Assembly: GCA_028711995.1 (NCBI GenBank)
Contig: JAQTRE010000009.1
Coordinates: 1 to 46,237 of the forward strand
DNA from: Dehalococcoidia bacterium
GTDB taxonomy: Bacteria; Chloroflexota; Dehalococcoidia; SZUA-161; SpSt-899
DNA: 46,237 nt
Direction: 5' to 3'
The notes under the pieces are model-generated. The model was not told where the DNA came from, made no database searches, and saw nothing but the letters and a program-made list of their open reading frames with translations. How positions within the stretch are numbered: the stretch's first letter is position 1; each line of letters starts with the position of its first letter. This document shows, piece by piece, positions 42,870 to 46,237 of the stretch. A program made the translations under genes and the position numbers.

Positions 42870-43366
42870 TATATCCGTAGAGAACCGTCCTTTGCCCCAG
42901 CGATCCAATATCCTTGCCGACCAGATGATTCGCTTCACGGGCCCAATTGCCCGTCTGCAGTACCCTTGGCCGTTGCGCCGGGTAGTGTGGTATGGGATGC
43001 CCAAAACCAGAAGGAGATCGAGCTTCTCACCAATCACCTTCGCTTTGGATCCACCACTATCGGGAATATCTACCGGGACCGCTGGGAGATCGAACTGTTC
43101 TTCAAGGTACTCAAGCAGCATCTGAAGATCAAGACCTTCGTCGGCACCAGCCCCAACGCTCTCAAAACCCAGATTTGGACAGCATTGATTGCGCTGCTGA
43201 TTCTCAAGTATCTCCAGTTCCGCTCTCAATGTAACTTGCCCTCTGGCACTTGGTGGCTCTCCTTCAGCTGAACCTGTTCTCCTATCGCGATCTCTGGAGT
43301 TGGCTCGATGATTCCTTCGAAACTCCACCCCAACTGCCGGACCCCCAGCTCAGGCTGGTATTTTAG

Positions 43367-43670
43367 ACAACATCTCTAGTCTTGGTCCATCTACACTTCG
43401 AAAATGGGGAGGGAATTCATTACGCAGACCTACTCTTCAGACGCGAAAAACTCATCCAATACGTGATCAGAAAAGTATTTTGGACAGCAGTGTTGTTAGA
43501 TAGTTAACTACAGTGTTTTCCCTACTTCTAAGCCCCATCGCTGTAGATCAAATCAGCGCCATCAAATTGCTGCCGTACGCAGTGAAATCGTGCAACTGTT
43601 TACCGTTCTTCCATCTTACTCCAATGTCTTGACATCTAATCATCGCGGGTTGGCCTCTTCTCTTTATCTC
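43367..43670. other. Intergenic segment after the IS4 remnant, no gene seen
   Basis: About 300 bases. TATTTTAGACAACA (43359-43372) and TATTTTGGACAGCA (43476-43489) are imperfect direct repeats and may mark the old IS4 end. The rest, up to the DUF2206-like stop codon, has no frame, hairpin terminator or promoter I can support. Confidence 0.45.
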
Positions 43671-45932
43671 TTATCTCCAAACCTCGGACCCGCCGTTGTC
43701 ATAAATGAGAATTCTTTTAGCAAATGATGATTGGTAGTTTGTTAGATTCTGCTCTTTGACATTGTGGTCTAACAAGACGCCAGTTGTGACGTCAAAATAA
43801 CGGAGATAAATATAACCATAATTAACTTCCCTGTGCAGATCAATCATTATAGTATAATAAACTGGGGAGGGGATTTCACCCTGGCTTATCAATCTCGTTC
43901 CCCCGAGATAGTCTGTGAATATCAAGTCAGTCGGGCTACTTTCGGCCTTTAACCAGTGAGCAGCAGAGGATTCTTGTTCATGAATATATTTAATGTTGTA
44001 GTCTTGCCCAGCTGAGTTAAGAATCATTGATCTGGGAAAATTAAATATCTGGTATATCATACCAGTCGTGCTCATGAAGTAAGGAATAAGAGCTATTAAT
44101 ACCACTATATATCTCCATTTGATGCGGAGGAACCCGGCGGTTCGCATGGCTCCAATGACAAAGAATGATGCTAGGACAGTCAACACTTGGCAGTAGGTTC
44201 TGTCCTCGGCATAGTTTTGAAAAACGTAAGGAAAAACTACACCGGTTGCAAGAACTGCAGAGCAGGCTAGAATGAGAGTAAGAAATTGAACATCCAGTTT
44301 CTTCGATGAGGTTCCGGAAGAACTGGGATTGGGTGAAGCGCTGAAACCGTTTGCCTTGCGGTAGTTAATACAGCTGATCAAGACCCCAATGACAAGCAAA
44401 GCAATGGTCAACCATGAGAAGACAAACTCGAGAATCTGCGGCGCGTCCTTGGACCCTATACCTATCCCAAGGGCTGCTGCTGTTCCATAGCCTCTGGATT
44501 GCGCATCTGCGAACTCGACCACGCTTTTCTGCGTATTGTGAATCTGGTCTATGCCGACTTTAAACACTACTTCGTTGATTTGTGCATACCAAAAGAAAAG
44601 AAGGGCTAAAACTACCAGCAATGTAGATAACGTTACTTTTTTTAAAACATAAGTTGGCAGAAGGCTCTGACGGGTAATAGTCTCGAGGGCATCAGTATCG
44701 TCCTTAAGAGAGTCCAAATTATGATCCAAGTTCAAATCCGGTTGTATTGAACCAGAGGTTTTTGTTCTGAATAGGATGATTCTTGAGACGACGCTTATTC
44801 CAAGCCACGTAAGTAACAGAACGGCGAGGAGGATATAAGAGGTTGAATAGTGAGACACAAGACAAGAGGCAACAAAGATAATAAAAAGAAGCTTTTTGGC
44901 GAAATCGGACAAACCCTCATGAAACAAAACCATGACGGAAAGAGCGAAGAAAAGAATGGCTATGGTGGTGCGTGAGCTGGCGGACGTCATTAGAAAGACG
45001 TTTTGAGCCATGAAGAAAAGGGACGCCAGGGAGGCGTAAAAACTGCTGAGATATTTTTTGGCGATGAGGTAAACCACCAGAGGAGAAAAGGAAAAGATAA
45101 GAGGATAAAATATCTTAAAGAGGTATTCAGAGTCCATATGCATGAATGCCTGGTAGACTGTCGGAAGTATTGAAATACTCAAACAAGAATCAAAAGGATG
45201 GTCCATTATAGATTGCCAGTGGCCATTGTGGAAGGTCTGCTGAAAAAAGTAATATTCAGTGTTGGTATCGATGCCGATGATATGGGTTGACCTTAATGCC
45301 AACAGTAAGGTAAGGCAAACGGCGGTTGACAGGATCATTGGAGGATAAACGCTTTCAGAAACCTGTTTGTGCTTGATGCTGATGAATGTGAAGTAGGCAG
45401 GAATCACAACAAATAATGCCATCAGTACTATGTTGTTATCGGTGGCGTTCATCAGGCGCATGCCCATGATACCCAGAAATGGAAACGAAAAGGGGATAAT
45501 CAAGAAGGATTTCTCCCTTAGATCGAGTTTGAAATCGGAAGATTGAATGAATGGATAGGGTTGATTTCTTAGGTAAGCAATGGCCGTCAATAACAGGGTG
45601 AGAATGCTTATGGAGACTAACAATGAGTTGGTGGCCAGTGGCGTATCATAACCGAATAGGGGGTATAGCCAATTGATGAAGAGCCCAAAGAACATCACAA
45701 CTGAAACGCTCAGCCCAACCGATAGCACCAGTTTTTCGGTCAATACTAGTCTACTTAGATGCAAACAGTGAAGAATAAGGATACCAGGAACAAGTGTCAA
45801 AAAGGCGAATCCTAGCACTTGTCTAAGAAGAGGTATGTTCGCGAGAGTTGAGAAATCTGTTGCTACCAAGAAGATCATAATGAATAGCAGGAATGGGCTC
45901 GCGCTGGGGGATCGAAGGGATTTATGCATCAT
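43671..45932 (-). CDS. DUF2206-like polytopic membrane protein (possible GT-C type)
   Basis: A 753-residue membrane protein with about 14-16 hydrophobic helices in two blocks (about 10-420 and 450-640) and a soluble C-terminal part (about 660-753). The N-terminus LRQVLGFAFLTLVPGILIL resembles the start of DUF1616/DUF2206 proteins. The acidic IGIDTNTEYYFF loop after helix 7 recalls the catalytic acidic loop of GT-C glycosyltransferases. Proteins of this type occur in surface-glycan clusters of archaea and Chloroflexota; activity is unproven. The DNA is visibly richer in A/T than its neighbours, and it is bordered by insertion sequences on both sides, suggesting acquisition. MMHKS offers two adjacent starts. 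Confidence 0.7.
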   Translation of the reverse strand: MMHKSLRSPSASPFLLFIMIFLVATDFSTLANIPLLRQVLGFAFLTLVPGILILHCLHLSRLVLTEKLVLSVGLSVSVVMFFGLFINWLYPLFGYDTPLATNSLLVSISILTLLLTAIAYLRNQPYPFIQSSDFKLDLREKSFLIIPFSFPFLGIMGMRLMNATDNNIVLMALFVVIPAYFTFISIKHKQVSESVYPPMILSTAVCLTLLLALRSTHIIGIDTNTEYYFFQQTFHNGHWQSIMDHPFDSCLSISILPTVYQAFMHMDSEYLFKIFYPLIFSFSPLVVYLIAKKYLSSFYASLASLFFMAQNVFLMTSASSRTTIAILFFALSVMVLFHEGLSDFAKKLLFIIFVASCLVSHYSTSYILLAVLLLTWLGISVVSRIILFRTKTSGSIQPDLNLDHNLDSLKDDTDALETITRQSLLPTYVLKKVTLSTLLVVLALLFFWYAQINEVVFKVGIDQIHNTQKSVVEFADAQSRGYGTAAALGIGIGSKDAPQILEFVFSWLTIALLVIGVLISCINYRKANGFSASPNPSSSGTSSKKLDVQFLTLILACSAVLATGVVFPYVFQNYAEDRTYCQVLTVLASFFVIGAMRTAGFLRIKWRYIVVLIALIPYFMSTTGMIYQIFNFPRSMILNSAGQDYNIKYIHEQESSAAHWLKAESSPTDLIFTDYLGGTRLISQGEIPSPVYYTIMIDLHREVNYGYIYLRYFDVTTGVLLDHNVKEQNLTNYQSSFAKRILIYDNGGSEVWR

Positions 45933-45961
45933 GGCACTTCTGAAAATAGCTACTTATTCTA

Positions 45962-46237
45962 GTATCATGTAACATTTAAATAAATTGATAAATTAGGTAT
46001 AATCATGGTAAATCTTGAAGGAGGGATTTGCCATGAAGCCACGATACCGGGTGACATTGACAATGGAAGAACGCCAGGAACTTGAAGCCATGACTAGAAC
46101 GGTCAAAACTAATGCAAGGCGATTTGTGCGTGCCCGGGCATTGCTTCTGTGTGATGCAGGAGAACATGGGCTGGCCTGGAGCGTGGCCGATACAGCCGAG
46201 GCGTTGGGAGTAAAGCGCAGCATGATAGAACACCTGA
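45962..46237 (+). mobile_element. Third IS630-type element, left part only
   Basis: GTATCATGTAACAT follows a TA at 45960-45961 and resembles the termini of the element at 39096. A TATAAT box lies at 45998-46003. The transposase gene follows and the window ends inside it. Confidence 0.6.
46033..46237 (+). CDS. IS630-family transposase, 5' part (cut by window end)
   Basis: The frame starts at ATG with a strong Shine-Dalgarno (GAAGGAGGG, seven bases upstream). It reads MKPRYRVTLTMEERQELEAM, then ARRFVRARALLLCDAGEHG and the helix-turn-helix WSVADTAEALGVKRSMIEHL. This is the standard N-terminus of an IS630 transposase group. The catalytic domain lies beyond the window. Confidence 0.85.
   Translation, partial: MKPRYRVTLTMEERQELEAMTRTVKTNARRFVRARALLLCDAGEHGLAWSVADTAEALGVKRSMIEHL

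Larger units (their letters stand above)
41526..43366 (+). pseudogene. IS4-family transposase remnant, interrupted by an IS630-type element
   Basis: The fragment before the insertion reads KLHLLLD and then, after a frameshift, DGYLPDFAVITDGKAADVTT ... VDRGYYDFDLFAQW ... RLKSNAAY. The fragment after it reads LPQRSNILADQMIRFTGP, shifts to VWDAQNQKEIELLTNHLRF ... YRDRWEIELFFKVLKQHLKI, and shifts again to NLFSYRDLWSWLDDSFETPP with a stop at 43364-43366. These are classic IS4 transposase segments, including the YREK-like motif with the catalytic glutamate. At least three frameshifts and loss of the N-terminus make it inactive. TATTTTGGACAGCAGTG at 43476-43492 may be the old right end. Confidence 0.85.

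Overview
The window is a bacterial chromosome segment of moderate GC with mixed gene orientation. Gene content points to an anaerobic, probably subsurface member of the Chloroflexota (Dehalococcoidia-like): a giant BadF/HgdC-type activase fusion, archaeal-type two-domain GlmU-like enzymes, histidine kinases with a 7TM-like sensor plus GAF domains, DUF1616 and DUF2206 membrane proteins, and an exosortase. The lineage is inferred from gene families only; there is no rRNA marker. No tRNA, rRNA or CRISPR array was seen.

Layout. 0.1-0.7 kb: two decayed genes (CoA-binding protein, AlkD-type DNA repair protein). 0.8-7.7 kb (minus strand): a two-component pair, a B12-binding radical SAM protein and a GH3-like adenylate-forming protein. 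8.1-9.6 kb: pyruvate kinase. 9.9-14.0 kb (plus): a 1380-residue acyl-CoA dehydratase activase fusion, possibly leaderless. 14.1-16.6 kb: a second two-component pair. 16.8-24.2 kb: a sugar block with a GT4 glycosyltransferase, a decayed phosphohexosamine mutase, glmS and two GlmU-like nucleotidyltransferase/acyltransferases. 24.4-28.9 kb (plus): an exosortase locus with EpsI/DUF3485, exosortase, a CPBP-family protein that lacks its catalytic residues, two short ORFs and DUF1616. 29.6-33.8 kb: a secreted protein with 11 InlB-type repeats and a GH99-like glycosidase domain. 34.1-46.2 kb: a surface-glycan region (SDR epimerase, flippase, FemAB-like and GNAT transferases, polysaccharide deacetylase, DUF2206 protein) invaded by three IS630-type elements, an IS4-type remnant and two hairpin arrays.

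How it fits together. GlmS and the GlmU-like enzymes would supply activated amino sugars. The epimerase, GT4 enzyme, flippase and DUF2206 protein would build and export a glycan. The deacetylase and FemAB/GNAT enzymes would modify it. The exosortase would attach surface proteins, but no protein in the window carries a recognisable C-terminal sorting signal.

Non-coding signals that stand out: (i) an 11-bp-period TTTAC direct repeat, resembling Pho boxes, upstream of both the GH3-like gene and the InlB/GH99 gene; (ii) five same-orientation intergenic repeats, each ending in a hairpin whose stem sequence differs while pairing is largely kept; (iii) two hairpin arrays of shared architecture with a compensatory base pair; (iv) two promoters whose -10 box ends exactly 7 nt before the start codon, suggesting leaderless mRNAs.
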